This document shows, in pieces, positions 5,263 through 5,567 of a stretch of 5,567 nt of DNA (its first letter is position 1; each line of letters starts with the position of its first letter). A program made the translations under genes and the position numbers. The notes beneath the pieces are model-generated. The model did no database searches and was not told the DNA's origin. It saw only the letters and a program-made list of their open reading frames with translations. The stretch comes from JBHIBD01 sp046758865 (GTDB taxonomy: Bacteria > Planctomycetota > Brocadiia > Brocadiales > Bathyanammoxibiaceae), in contig JBHIBD010000104.1 in the NCBI GenBank assembly GCA_046758865.1, positions 1 through 5,567 on the forward strand. Reading direction: 5' to 3'.

Positions 5263-5567
5263 ATGGAAGAAAATACTGTGGAATTGATCGATTACCTCGT
5301 GGTCATCTGGAAGAGAAAGCGACTAATCATTGTAGGAACCTTGGCCTGTATGGTGACTGCAGGGGTGGTGAGTCTTTTGCTGCCCGAGGTGTATAAGGCT
5401 TCGGTGACATTTCTATTAGAAGAGTCAAAAATTTCCAAAGAGAGAGTTGTTAGTCAGATTAATCCTGGAATCTTTGAGACTTATGGTAAGACCTACATAG
5501 GAATAATTAAAAATAAGACCGCCATGAATCAGGCCATAAAAGAGTTTCAATTAGATAAGGAGCCGTA
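5263..5567 (+). CDS. Wzz/chain-length-determinant family protein, N-terminal part (3'-truncated by window edge)
   Basis: One hundred and one codons and two bases are present, open to the window end. The start is ATG 5263, with AAGGA at 5251-5255 seven bases upstream. The N-terminus (ELIDYLVVIWKRKRLII) followed by a transmembrane helix at about 21-40 and the helix-exit motif LLPEVYKASVTFLLEE is typical of the Wzz domain of polysaccharide co-polymerases. These oligomerise in the inner membrane with a large periplasmic part and set chain length or export of O-antigen, capsule or exopolysaccharide. The following residues (periplasmic side, INPGIFETYGKTYIGIIKNK) fit the family. Without the C-terminus it cannot be said whether this is a plain Wzz or one fused to a tyrosine kinase (PCP-2a). 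It is likely the first gene of an operon to the right. Confidence 0.85.
   Translation, partial: MEENTVELIDYLVVIWKRKRLIIVGTLACMVTAGVVSLLLPEVYKASVTFLLEESKISKERVVSQINPGIFETYGKTYIGIIKNKTAMNQAIKEFQLDKEP

Overview
The window looks like a bacterial chromosome segment of moderate GC. It probably comes from a Gram-negative lineage, because it carries a Wzz-type polysaccharide co-polymerase and a GroEL with a Gly/Met-rich tail. Shine-Dalgarno sites are of the GGAG/AAGGA type and one gene starts with TTG. I cannot name the organism from the sequence; a Desulfobacterota-, Nitrospirota- or Planctomycetota-like genome is only a guess.

Left part (1-2833, higher GC in the lines I sampled): this holds housekeeping genes. 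It opens with the last 29 codons of a chaperonin, almost certainly groEL. A complete fold-type I PLP aminotransferase follows, then orotate phosphoribosyltransferase (pyrE) with its own promoter-like region and an inverted repeat. Convergent to pyrE, with a 15-bp gap, is a gene on the minus strand for a small exported protein of unknown function.

Junction (about 2834-3368): this gene-free stretch contains the 3' half of a tRNA gene with a CAU anticodon, on the minus strand. It has canonical spacing from the anticodon loop to the discriminator base. Homology to a tRNA stops abruptly at the 5' side of the anticodon loop, as expected for the remnant left when an integrative element enters a tRNA gene. 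A 12-bp-period direct repeat of TTTGACAGT lies about 120 bp away on the presumed element side. No integrase is visible in the window. A good sigma70-type promoter at 3249-3277 drives the next gene.

Right part (3369-5567, lower GC in the lines sampled): this is cell-surface polysaccharide territory. A GT39/ArnT-like integral membrane glycosyltransferase begins at a TTG codon. After 265 bp comes the start of a Wzz/chain-length-determinant protein that runs off the window, probably the first gene of an exopolysaccharide or O-antigen operon. The gap between them is unusually structured. It holds two tight hairpins, three copies of a GATGGCCTT-like element at exact 16-bp steps, a perfect 16-bp palindrome, a promoter-like pair and a small hairpin just before the ribosome binding site.

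The best reading is that core genes on the left meet a possibly acquired surface-glycan region on the right, with the boundary marked by the tRNA remnant. The island interpretation is inference; the tRNA half and the repeats are seen directly.
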